This document shows, one piece after another, positions 16,780 to 24,107 of a stretch of DNA of 64,000 bases. The position numbers and the translations under genes were made by a program. This stretch comes from JANPPS01 sp965246925 (lineage in GTDB: Bacteria > Pseudomonadota > Alphaproteobacteria > Acetobacterales > Acetobacteraceae): contig OZ251994.1 of NCBI GenBank assembly GCA_965246925.1, forward strand, positions 1,922,001 to 1,986,000, in the 5' to 3' direction. A model generated the notes under the pieces. The model was not told where the DNA came from. It saw only the letters and a program-made list of their open reading frames with translations, and ran no database searches. Positions within the stretch are counted from its first letter, which is position 1. Each line of letters begins with the position of its first letter.

Positions 16780-17988
16780 ATGCTTGGGCATAGTCCAGTG
16801 CAGCACACACCAGAGCAAAAGGATGATCCTATTGCCGATTGGGCGGCGGCTAGTTTGGACTTGCTTGCGGCGGAGGCGCTGACAACCAGAGGCGGAGCAG
16901 GTGCTATGCCGCATCTTGCTGGGCTGGTGCGACCTGCCGGGCAAGCGGGCGGCATTGCTGAGCCTTTCGGGCTTCGCGCCGTGTCCAGACTGGTGAGTGC
17001 TGGCGGTGTTGGGGTTGTCTCACCCGATCCGACGCTGAGCCGTTTGTCAGGTTCTGCGATCGGCACGACCGAGCCGACTGCGAATGCATGTCCTATCGTG
17101 GGCGGCCGGGGTGCCAATGAGGTGGACAGCGCTACCTGGACGTCTAGCCGGCATACGACGCCGGAAGCGTGGGCCGGAGATGCAGGTAATTCGACTCGTG
17201 CGGGACCAGTGGCTTCATCATCGACTCTAAGCTCGGCTCCAATGAAGTGGCCGGGCGGCAGCGAGGGTTTGGGTGAGCTACCGAGTATTCGGCACTCAGG
17301 TTCGACGCTGATGGCCGGGTTTGCCGCACCTAGGACTGATCCGGCGATGGCGATGCCCAATTTTATTAGGATTGCGGGCAAGCCTGTTGCCGGCGAGACT
17401 CCAGGAAGGGTGGATCCGCTCTGGATACCTGCTGGTTTAGCTGGCCGAGAGATGTCTGAGCTTGCTTGGGGTCAGGTGGCGGAGCGTGGGGGCGGGCTGC
17501 CCGCAAAACATAGCGGCTTGGACGATCCGCTAGGGGAACTCACTGGCTTAATCAATGGACTTCGACCAGCTGGCGGGGACGTTGGCGGTCGGATGGCGGC
17601 GGGGCTGCCTCCCGCGCCGGCCGAGTTACGATCTCTACCGCGTGAGAAGACCGGCTCAGCCTTGGGCGGGCCTGGTGCCGATGCGGGCCTGTCCGCCGTA
17701 CTGTGTCCCCCGCTGGATTGGCAGGGTGGGGGCGTCGTTGGGCGGCGTCAACCGGCTCAGGCTATGGCTGGTGATGTGGCGGGCGGAGACGACGCAAGAG
17801 GTCGACAGAACTCTCCTGCCGAGGCAGAGGAACGGCAAAGCGGCGGCGTCGTAATGCTAGATGGGCGGCTGGTTGGGCAGTGGATCATGGATCGGCTTGG
17901 CCGGGAGGCGGGTCGGCCCAGTGTGGGGATGACGGGCTTCAATGTTCGGCAGGGTGTTGCCTGGAACGTTTCTGGAGCCACGTTTTAG
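16780..17988 (+). CDS. Protein in the tape-measure slot, unusually short and disordered
   Basis: 402 aa from ATG 16780 (TTG 16762 is an alternative). It follows the chaperone pair and precedes the hub genes, exactly where the tape measure is expected. Tape measures are long, mostly helical and often have membrane segments. This protein is Gly/Pro/Ala/Ser-rich and looks disordered over residues 1-340. Only the C-terminus looks folded (GGVVMLDGRLVGQWIMDRLG and FNVRQGVAWN). It may be a divergent or decayed tape measure, or a different spacer protein. Confidence 0.5.
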   Translation: MLGHSPVQHTPEQKDDPIADWAAASLDLLAAEALTTRGGAGAMPHLAGLVRPAGQAGGIAEPFGLRAVSRLVSAGGVGVVSPDPTLSRLSGSAIGTTEPTANACPIVGGRGANEVDSATWTSSRHTTPEAWAGDAGNSTRAGPVASSSTLSSAPMKWPGGSEGLGELPSIRHSGSTLMAGFAAPRTDPAMAMPNFIRIAGKPVAGETPGRVDPLWIPAGLAGREMSELAWGQVAERGGGLPAKHSGLDDPLGELTGLINGLRPAGGDVGGRMAAGLPPAPAELRSLPREKTGSALGGPGADAGLSAVLCPPLDWQGGGVVGRRQPAQAMAGDVAGGDDARGRQNSPAEAEERQSGGVVMLDGRLVGQWIMDRLGREAGRPSVGMTGFNVRQGVAWNVSGATF

Positions 17989-18020
17989 AGAATGCGCTTG
18001 AGACTTGATGGAGGTGGCGC

Positions 18021-18578
18021 ATGGTGATTCTCGGGCCTATCCTATTTTCCGGATTCGAGGTTCCGGAGCGTATTCTACTTGGTGGCAAGCAACGGATGGC
18101 CGTGCATGAGTTGCCGGGCGGTGTGAAGGTTGCGGATGTCTTGGGAGCTTCGGATGACGACATCACCTGGTCTGGCGTGGTCTCTGGGCCAGCGGCCGAA
18201 GAGCGCATACGATTGTTGGAAAGCATGCGGCGTGGTGGATTGTCTTGGCCGCTGATTTGGGATGGTTGGCGGTTCACTGTGGTCGTGAAGCGGTTTCAGG
18301 CTGCCGTGGCTGGGCCATTTTGGGCACCATATCGGATTAGTTGTTTCGTCGTCGAAGAGGGTGATGTGGGTGGCATTGAGCTCCTTCCTGCTACGATCAC
18401 TCAGTCGGATATATCAGCGCTCACGCCACTTACAGGTGTTGCGCTTGAGACGGCGATTACTTCGGCATCTGCGGCGCTGCGCGGGACCGGCCTGGCTGGA
18501 GTAGTTGCGGCGGCTGGACAAGCGGCAAGGCTGGTGTCGGCACGCGCGTTTGCGGCGGCGATCGGGAAGCTATTATGA
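18021..18578 (+). CDS. Phage tail protein, gpU-like / DNA-circularisation N-terminal type
   Basis: 185 aa from ATG 18021 after GGAGGTG. The segment LPGGVKVADVLGASDDDITW followed by SGVVSGPAAEERIRLLESM and GGLSWPLIWDG matches the conserved core of tail-completion proteins that sit between tape measure and hub (gpU/DNA-circularisation family). The C-terminal third is Ala-rich. It overlaps the next gene by 4 bp (ATGA), placing it in the hub assembly operon. Confidence 0.7.
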   Translation: MVILGPILFSGFEVPERILLGGKQRMAVHELPGGVKVADVLGASDDDITWSGVVSGPAAEERIRLLESMRRGGLSWPLIWDGWRFTVVVKRFQAAVAGPFWAPYRISCFVVEEGDVGGIELLPATITQSDISALTPLTGVALETAITSASAALRGTGLAGVVAAAGQAARLVSARAFAAAIGKLL

Positions 18579-18754
18579 ACGAAATGGTGACGGTAGCGGG
18601 AGGCGACCTGTTTCATCTGGCATTGATCTATTTGGGGGATGCTACGCAATGGAACAGGATCGCGGCGGAGAACGGGCTTACTGATCCTGTACTGAGCGGA
18701 TTGGTTACGCTTCGTCTGCCCGCCCGGGATGCTTCAGCGAGGGGAGGCATTTGA
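18575..18754 (+). CDS. Small LysM-like tail protein (gpX-like)
   Basis: 59 aa. It overlaps the previous stop (ATGA) and the next start (TTGA). GGDLFHLALIYLGDATQWNR followed by IAAENGLTDPVL is a LysM-like fold typical of P2 gpX and related proteins, which tether the tail tube to the baseplate hub. The double overlap implies coupled synthesis with both neighbours. Confidence 0.75.
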   Translation: MNEMVTVAGGDLFHLALIYLGDATQWNRIAAENGLTDPVLSGLVTLRLPARDASARGGI

Positions 18755-19767
18755 GCGGCTTGCGGCAGCCGCGATTTCGGTTGACGGTCGATAACGCCGA
18801 GGTTCCGGGTTTGATTGGGGCGGATGTATTTGCCTCATCTCAGCTCTCGGCGGACCGGTTCCGTGCGCGGTTTGCGTCACAGCTCGCGATGCAGTCGTTG
18901 GAGCGGCTTGCGACGCCAGGGGCCCGGCTGGCCTTGGAGGGAGCGGCCGATCTGCGCGGAGGAGAGACGCATTGGACGAGGCTGCTGGTCGGGCAGATCG
19001 ATCAGTTGTCATTGGATCCGGTGCGGGGCGTGGTGGAGGCCGAGGGACGAGACCTGGCTGCCCAGTTCATCGAGGGTCAGGCGGGAGAGGTGTTCGCTAA
19101 TCAGACCGCGAGCGAAATCGTGCAGGCGATTGCGGGCAAGCATGGGATAGCGGCGGACGTCGTTGAGACCGCGACGCCTGTGGGGCGGTATTACCAAGAT
19201 CAACACGAGCGATTGACACTGGCGCAACAGTCCAAGGCGATAACCGAGTGGGATCTACTCACCTGGCTTGCTGGGCAGGAAGGCTACTTGCTCAGGATGC
19301 TAGGGGACCGGCTGCAGTTTGGGCCGCGGGAGGCCGAGGCGATCCCGGTTCAGGTCTCGGATTGCATCAGCTGCGAGGCGTCGCTGCAGGTCGGATTGCT
19401 GCGGCCGATCGAGGTTACGGTCAGGAGTTGGGGAACGCGGGCGGGGCAGTTGGTTTCGCAGAGGGCGCGGTCTGACGGTGTCGGTCCATTGCTTACGCAA
19501 GTTATTGCGCGACCGAATCTTTCGGCCGATCAGGCGCTTGCTCTTGCCCAGCGTGTCCTGGCCGATATGCGCATACATGCGCGATCCCTGCGACTGGTCA
19601 TGCCGGGTGAGCTTACGATCCGGGTGTCTGGGGCGTTGGCCCTGAGCGGCGTGGGTGCTGGGTGGGATGGTGTTTACGGCATTGCATCGCTCGACCGGCA
19701 TTTCGACCCTACGCATGGGTTCACGCAGGCGGTTGAGCTGCAAAGTTTAGGGGCGGACCATGGATAG
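18751..19767 (+). CDS. Baseplate hub protein (gpD / gp27-like)
   Basis: 338 aa from TTG 18751, overlapping the gpX-like stop by 4 bp. The hub forms a trimeric ring linking the tube to the spike. The order N-terminal beta-barrel (PRFRLTVDNAEVPGL), middle (EAEGRDLAAQFIEGQAGEV, FANQTASEIVQAIAGKHG) and C-terminal barrel (GVGAGWDGVYGIASLDRHF) matches the late-control D family. It overlaps the spike gene by 8 bp. Confidence 0.85.
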   Translation: MSGLRQPRFRLTVDNAEVPGLIGADVFASSQLSADRFRARFASQLAMQSLERLATPGARLALEGAADLRGGETHWTRLLVGQIDQLSLDPVRGVVEAEGRDLAAQFIEGQAGEVFANQTASEIVQAIAGKHGIAADVVETATPVGRYYQDQHERLTLAQQSKAITEWDLLTWLAGQEGYLLRMLGDRLQFGPREAEAIPVQVSDCISCEASLQVGLLRPIEVTVRSWGTRAGQLVSQRARSDGVGPLLTQVIARPNLSADQALALAQRVLADMRIHARSLRLVMPGELTIRVSGALALSGVGAGWDGVYGIASLDRHFDPTHGFTQAVELQSLGADHG

Positions 19768-20275
19768 GCTGCTGAATGCGCTTAAGCGGCAGGCGGCGGC
19801 GCAGGACGCGCAGGCGGGGCAACCTAGGTTCGGCATCGTAACTTCTGTGGATCCGGCGGCGGGGACGGCGCGGGTGCAGCTGCAGCCGGATGGCGTGCTT
19901 ACGGGCTGGCTTCCGGTCATGAGTCCTTGGGTTGGGGCAGGTTGGGGGATGAGCTGCCCGCCCTCGCCTGGTGATCAGGTATTCGTGTTGCCGCAGGAAG
20001 GCGATGCGGAGCATGGAGTGATCGTCGCGCGTGGGTGGAGTGCGGGGGCGCCGCCGCCGGGCACGCCGGTGGGTGAGCTGTGGCTTACGCACCGTAGCGG
20101 TAGTTTTATCCGCCTGCTGAATGATGGCACAGTCTCAATCAAGGGGGATCTGAATGTGCAAGGCCAAGTGTTCGATAAGCACGGCTCGCTTGATGCACTG
20201 AGGCAGCATTACAACCAGCATCGGCATGTGGTTGTGGCCAAGGATAGAACAGACTTTACCGATCTTCAGGACTAA
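19760..20275 (+). CDS. Baseplate spike protein (gpV / gp5-like)
   Basis: 171 aa from ATG 19760. OB-fold segment FGIVTSVDPAAGTARVQL and PSPGDQVFVLPQEGDAEHG, then a short triple-beta-helix part (SGSFIRLLNDGTVSIKGDLN). The C-terminal SLDALRQHYNQHRH carries the HxH that in P2 gpV-type spikes coordinates iron at the membrane-piercing tip. The neighbouring hub and wedge genes support the call. Confidence 0.85.
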   Translation: MDRLLNALKRQAAAQDAQAGQPRFGIVTSVDPAAGTARVQLQPDGVLTGWLPVMSPWVGAGWGMSCPPSPGDQVFVLPQEGDAEHGVIVARGWSAGAPPPGTPVGELWLTHRSGSFIRLLNDGTVSIKGDLNVQGQVFDKHGSLDALRQHYNQHRHVVVAKDRTDFTDLQD

Positions 20276-20279
20276 TATT

Positions 20280-20303
20280 TTGTAGTTCATTATTGAACAA
20301 CAA
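20280..20303. repeat. AT-rich hairpin between spike and wedge genes
   Basis: TTGTAGTTCA, TTAT loop, TGAACAACAA (10-bp stem, one mismatch) in the 38-bp gap before the gp25-like gene. No U-tract follows. It could mark an mRNA processing site or a promoter region. Confidence 0.35.
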
Positions 20304-20313
20304 CGAGGCTTGA

Positions 20314-20682
20314 ATGGTTGATCTGCAGCATGTTTGGGCGGGGGATTTAGCCGTGACGGCTACCGGCGACCTTGCGGTCGTGTCGGGCGGTGCGCTTGGG
20401 ACGCAGCGGGTGCTGCGGCGGCTACTCACCAATACGCGAGATTACATTTGGAACCCGGGTTATGGCGCGGGGCTGGCGCAATTCGTCGGTAAGCCGGTGG
20501 ATCCGGCAGGTGTTTCGGCGGTGATCCGGCTGCAGATGCGCCGGGAGGTGGCGGTTGCGCCGGTGCCGGAGCCGGTAATCGAGGTCGGAACAGAACGGCC
20601 CGGCACGTTGGCGGTCAGTATTCGGTATGCCGACGCGGTGACTTCTACCAGTCAAGGCATTACTTTCAACGTACCGGGGTAA
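20314..20682 (+). CDS. Baseplate wedge protein, gp25/gpW-like
   Basis: 122 aa. VLRRLLTNTRDYIWNPGYG and GAGLAQFVGKPVD resemble the lysozyme-like gp25/gpW wedge fold (conserved R-x-W-x-P region). The C-terminal beta part ends ITFNVPG. It normally links wedge to sheath and lies before gpJ, as here. Confidence 0.8.
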   Translation: MVDLQHVWAGDLAVTATGDLAVVSGGALGTQRVLRRLLTNTRDYIWNPGYGAGLAQFVGKPVDPAGVSAVIRLQMRREVAVAPVPEPVIEVGTERPGTLAVSIRYADAVTSTSQGITFNVPG

Positions 20683-20685
20683 GAC

Positions 20686-21798
20686 ATGCAGCTTTCTTTG
20701 CAGGATTTTACCAGCCTGGTTAAGACCCAGGCGGCGGCTGTGACTGCGTCTGCGGCGCAGCTGATCGATCTCTCGGTTGGCAGCGTGCTGCGGTCCATAT
20801 TGGAGGCTAACGCCAGCATCGGACTTTGGCTTCAATGGCTTATCATGCAGGTTCTGGCGACGACCCGGGCCGGGACCAGCACGGGTGCCGATCTTGACAC
20901 CTGGATGGCCGATTTCGGGCTTGCGCGGCTGCCGGCCATTCCGGCGCACGGGACCGTCACGTTTAGCCGGGTTACGGCCGGCCTTGCGGCGGAGGTGCCT
21001 GTGGGGGCGCTAGTGCGGACCGGCGTGGGGCCGGGTAGCCTAGACTTCCGGGTGCGTGCCGACCCTCAACATCCGGCGTGGACGGGAGCGGGATACGCTC
21101 TGGCGGCCGCAGCTTTCGGGGCCGATATCCCTGTGGCGGCTGTCATACCTGGGCTCACGGGCAATGTCAGGCCTGGTCAAATCTCCGTCCTTGGGACGGC
21201 CATTGCGGGGGTGGATTCGATTACAAATGCCGCTCCGCTCCTTGGCGGACTTGATGCCGAGGGAGACGTGGCGCTGCGTTTGCGGTTCAGCGGGTTCATC
21301 GATAGCCGGTCTCGGGCGACGGGCCAGGCGGTCGCCTATGCGTTGGCAAGTGTGCAACAGGGGTTGAGCTACACCGTTCAGGAGCGGCTCGATCCTTCGG
21401 GTGTCTTCCGGCCGGGTTTCTTCACGGTCACGATCGATGATGGGAGCGGGGCGCCGCCGCCCTCATTGCTGACGGCGGTCTCGGCCGCGGTTGATGCGGT
21501 GAGGCCGATCGGTGGAGCGTTTGCAGTCCAGGCCCCGGTCCTGGCGCGAGCCAACGTTATTATGCATGTGACCGGACCTGCCTCGGCGATAGCGAACGCC
21601 GCGGCGGCGGTCGGATCGTTCATTGCCGGGCTGCCGATTGGGGGCTGGCTGGTCTTATCGCGGCTGACGCAGGTGGCGCACGACTCAGATGCTGCGGTGG
21701 CGAGCGTCTATGGGGTGACCATCAACGGGCTGGCCACTGATTTGCAGGTGCCGCCGTCGGGGCTCATCCGGGCTGGGACGGTTCAGGTGACAGCATGA
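20686..21798 (+). CDS. Baseplate assembly protein gpJ-like
   Basis: 370 aa. Typical gpJ/gp6-like start (LIDLSVGSVLRSILEANAS, TSTGADLDTWMADFGLARL) with a beta-rich middle and a C-terminal segment ending VASVYGVTINGLATD. The family forms the wedge ring of simple baseplates. It overlaps the gpI-like gene by 4 bp (ATGA). Confidence 0.85.
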   Translation: MQLSLQDFTSLVKTQAAAVTASAAQLIDLSVGSVLRSILEANASIGLWLQWLIMQVLATTRAGTSTGADLDTWMADFGLARLPAIPAHGTVTFSRVTAGLAAEVPVGALVRTGVGPGSLDFRVRADPQHPAWTGAGYALAAAAFGADIPVAAVIPGLTGNVRPGQISVLGTAIAGVDSITNAAPLLGGLDAEGDVALRLRFSGFIDSRSRATGQAVAYALASVQQGLSYTVQERLDPSGVFRPGFFTVTIDDGSGAPPPSLLTAVSAAVDAVRPIGGAFAVQAPVLARANVIMHVTGPASAIANAAAAVGSFIAGLPIGGWLVLSRLTQVAHDSDAAVASVYGVTINGLATDLQVPPSGLIRAGTVQVTA

Positions 21799-22337
21799 TT
21801 GGCGACGTTGCAGACATGCAAGCGCGTTTGAAACGCGTGTTGCCGGCGCGCTGGTTTGGCGATGTGACGCCGGTGCTGGATGGATTGCTGGCTGGACTCG
21901 GGACGGGCTGGGCCGGACTGTTCACCTTGCTCGAGACGGTGAAGCGGCAGTCACGGCTGCAGACGGCAACCGACGTATTTCTGGACGGAGCCGGGCAGGA
22001 TTTTTTTGGAGCGCGGCTGGCCCGGCAGGCTGGCGAAACGGATGTAGCATACCGGAAGCGGCTCCTGCAGGCTTTAGGACGCAGCCGGGCGACGAGAGCT
22101 GCGGTGATCGACGCTGCGCTGGCAGCGGGCGGGTCGGTCCGGGTTTTCGAGCCGATGCAGACGCGGGACACAGGCGTTTATGGCGGGCCTGGTCTGGGTT
22201 ACGGCGTGGCTGGTGGTTTTGGCTCGTTGTCGATGCCGTTCGAAAGTTTGCTTGTCGTAACTGGCGGACCGGATGTGAAAGCGGCTGTTGCAGAAGCGGT
22301 TCCAGCTGGTGGCGCGGCCTGGGTCGCGGCTGGATAA
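21795..22337 (+). CDS. Tail protein gpI-like (DUF2313-type)
   Basis: 180 aa, start overlapping the gpJ stop. RLKRVLPARWFGDVTPVLDG, TATDVFLDGAGQDFFGARL and AYRKRLLQALGRSRATRAAV match gpI-like wedge proteins that connect fibres to the baseplate. The C-terminus is Gly-rich. Order gp25-J-I is canonical. Confidence 0.8.
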   Translation: MIGDVADMQARLKRVLPARWFGDVTPVLDGLLAGLGTGWAGLFTLLETVKRQSRLQTATDVFLDGAGQDFFGARLARQAGETDVAYRKRLLQALGRSRATRAAVIDAALAAGGSVRVFEPMQTRDTGVYGGPGLGYGVAGGFGSLSMPFESLLVVTGGPDVKAAVAEAVPAGGAAWVAAG

Positions 22338-22383
22338 TCAGCCCACCAAAAAAGCGGTTTCGCACCAAGCTATCGGAGGTTTC

Positions 22384-23607
22384 ATGGATCGGCAGATGGT
22401 GTATCCGGGAGCGGTTCCGCTCGACACGGACCTGCTTTACATTCAGCGTAACGTGGCTGTCGCTTTGGGTGTGCTTGCGCGTTGCGTGCTTGGCACAGGC
22501 ATCGTCGCGGAGGGGTTAGGGGCGGTGCCGGGAGGCGGTCTCTCGGTGCTGATTGGGCCTGGGAGTCTCACGGCTAATTCGGTCGTGGATGAGGGAGCTT
22601 TTGGCTCGCTGCCCGTCGATGCTCGTCCGCTGGTGCGGAGTGGAATCAACCTGGATGCGACGGCGCTGACGGTCAGCGCGCCTGCGAGCGGGGCGCAGGT
22701 CTGGCTCGTGCAAGCTGCGCTGAAGCAGGTAGATGGCGGGGCGCTTGCGTTGCCATACTACAACGCCGCCAATCCAGCGGTGTCGTGGAGCGGGCCGCTC
22801 AACAGCGGGCAGGCGCAGAACACGCGGCGGGCTCAGGTCGTGGCGTTAACCGTGAAGGCCGGGGTGCCTCAGCCGGACGGCTCTCAGACTGCGCCTGCAC
22901 CGGATGCTGGGTGGGTGGGTTTGTATGGCGTGACTGTCCGGGCTGGGGCTGCTGCGGTCGGGCCGGGCGATATCGCTGTCCTGCCGGGCGCTCCGTTCCT
23001 GCCGTATCGGCTGCCGCAGCTTACGCCCGGGTTCAGCCGGCAGACTGTGATTGCCAGCACTGGCGGCTGGACGGTGCCGTCGGGCGTGCAGTTGGCGCGG
23101 GTTCGCCTGGTCGGCGCGGGCGGCGGCGGCGGCGGCGGCGACACGGGGTATGGCGGTGGCGGCGGGGGCGCGGGCGGATATGCGGAAGCCGTGGTGCCGC
23201 TGGTGCCCGGGCAGATCGTGCCCGTCCTGGTTGGAGCGGGCGGGGTAGGAGGAGGCCCCGCGACGACGGGCGGGCCTGGCGGTGGCACCAGTTTCGGCAG
23301 CTCGGTGAGCGCTTTGGGCGGGCAGGGCGGTGCATCGAACAATCCAGACAGCCATGGCGGGGGCGGCGGATCGGGCTCCGCCGGAGCGCTGTTGCTGGTA
23401 GGCGGCGCCGGGTCGGATGGTCCGAAGATCGGTGGCGTACCTGGGGGATGCGGCGGGGTGTCTGCGCTGGGCGGCGGGGGCCGGGGTGCGTTCCAGGGTG
23501 GGGCGCCTTCTAACGGGCAGGCTGCGGGTTCTGGGGCTGGCGGCGCCTACGGCGCGCCGTCAACGGGCGGAAATGGGGCCGGCGGGATCGTCATCATCGA
23601 ATTCTAG
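22384..23607 (+). CDS. Tail fibre with a polyglycine-rich tip
   Basis: 407 aa from ATG 22384 with GGAGG upstream; the longer frame into the previous gene is unlikely. N-terminus (DRQMVYPGAVPLDTDLLYIQ) is a conserved attachment segment. From about residue 235 the sequence is dominated by Gly runs (GAGGGGGGGDTGYGGGG) and ends GAGGIVIIEF. This is the pattern of Gly-rich repeats that fold as packed polyglycine helices in phage adhesins, closed by a hydrophobic strand. A receptor-binding role is inferred. Confidence 0.75.
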   Translation: MDRQMVYPGAVPLDTDLLYIQRNVAVALGVLARCVLGTGIVAEGLGAVPGGGLSVLIGPGSLTANSVVDEGAFGSLPVDARPLVRSGINLDATALTVSAPASGAQVWLVQAALKQVDGGALALPYYNAANPAVSWSGPLNSGQAQNTRRAQVVALTVKAGVPQPDGSQTAPAPDAGWVGLYGVTVRAGAAAVGPGDIAVLPGAPFLPYRLPQLTPGFSRQTVIASTGGWTVPSGVQLARVRLVGAGGGGGGGDTGYGGGGGGAGGYAEAVVPLVPGQIVPVLVGAGGVGGGPATTGGPGGGTSFGSSVSALGGQGGASNNPDSHGGGGGSGSAGALLLVGGAGSDGPKIGGVPGGCGGVSALGGGGRGAFQGGAPSNGQAAGSGAGGAYGAPSTGGNGAGGIVIIEF

Positions 23608-23616
23608 GGGGTGCCT

Positions 23617-24105
23617 ATGGCTACCACAACGTTGCATGTCTGGAAGCCGAGCGTGGCGCGGGTGTTAGTTTTGGACGGCTTCATACCGGTGCCGCGCGGC
23701 ACTCCTGCGGCGGTGAAGACGCTGCCGGGTTGGCCAGCTAAGGACCCGGCAGATGTGCTCGACTACCAGTTCGACATTTCGCCCGCGCTGACCGGCAATG
23801 ACGGGGATGCGGTAGCGACACTCGATGTAACGATCGTGCCTTCGGCGCCCGGCGATCTATCCCTGGTGTCCGCGGCGGCCGATGGTGCCCGGGCCGTACT
23901 CTGGCTTGGAGGCGGGCAGGCGGGGACGGTCTATACGGTGACGCTCGCGATTGGAACGCAGGCGGGGCGCACGCTGTCCCGTTCGGTCCTATTGCCGGTG
24001 CTGGCGTTGGCGCGGCCGCCGGCTTCACCAGGCTCGCTTCAGACCGAGAGTGGCGCATCTCTGACGCTCGAGGACGGCACGACGCTTGATCTTGGAGGGT
24101 TCTAA
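23617..24105 (+). CDS. Phage fibre-tail adaptor protein
   Basis: 162 aa from ATG 23617. PADVLDYQFDISPALTGNDG, AVLWLGGGQAGTVYTVTLAI and QAGRTLSRSVLLPVL match the small beta-sandwich proteins encoded between fibres in many prophages. The C-terminus ends with a small hydrophobic strand repeat (SGASLTLEDGTTLDLGGF). It lies between two fibre genes, consistent with adapting fibres to the baseplate. Confidence 0.65.
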   Translation: MATTTLHVWKPSVARVLVLDGFIPVPRGTPAAVKTLPGWPAKDPADVLDYQFDISPALTGNDGDAVATLDVTIVPSAPGDLSLVSAAADGARAVLWLGGGQAGTVYTVTLAIGTQAGRTLSRSVLLPVLALARPPASPGSLQTESGASLTLEDGTTLDLGGF

Positions 24106-24107
24106 CG

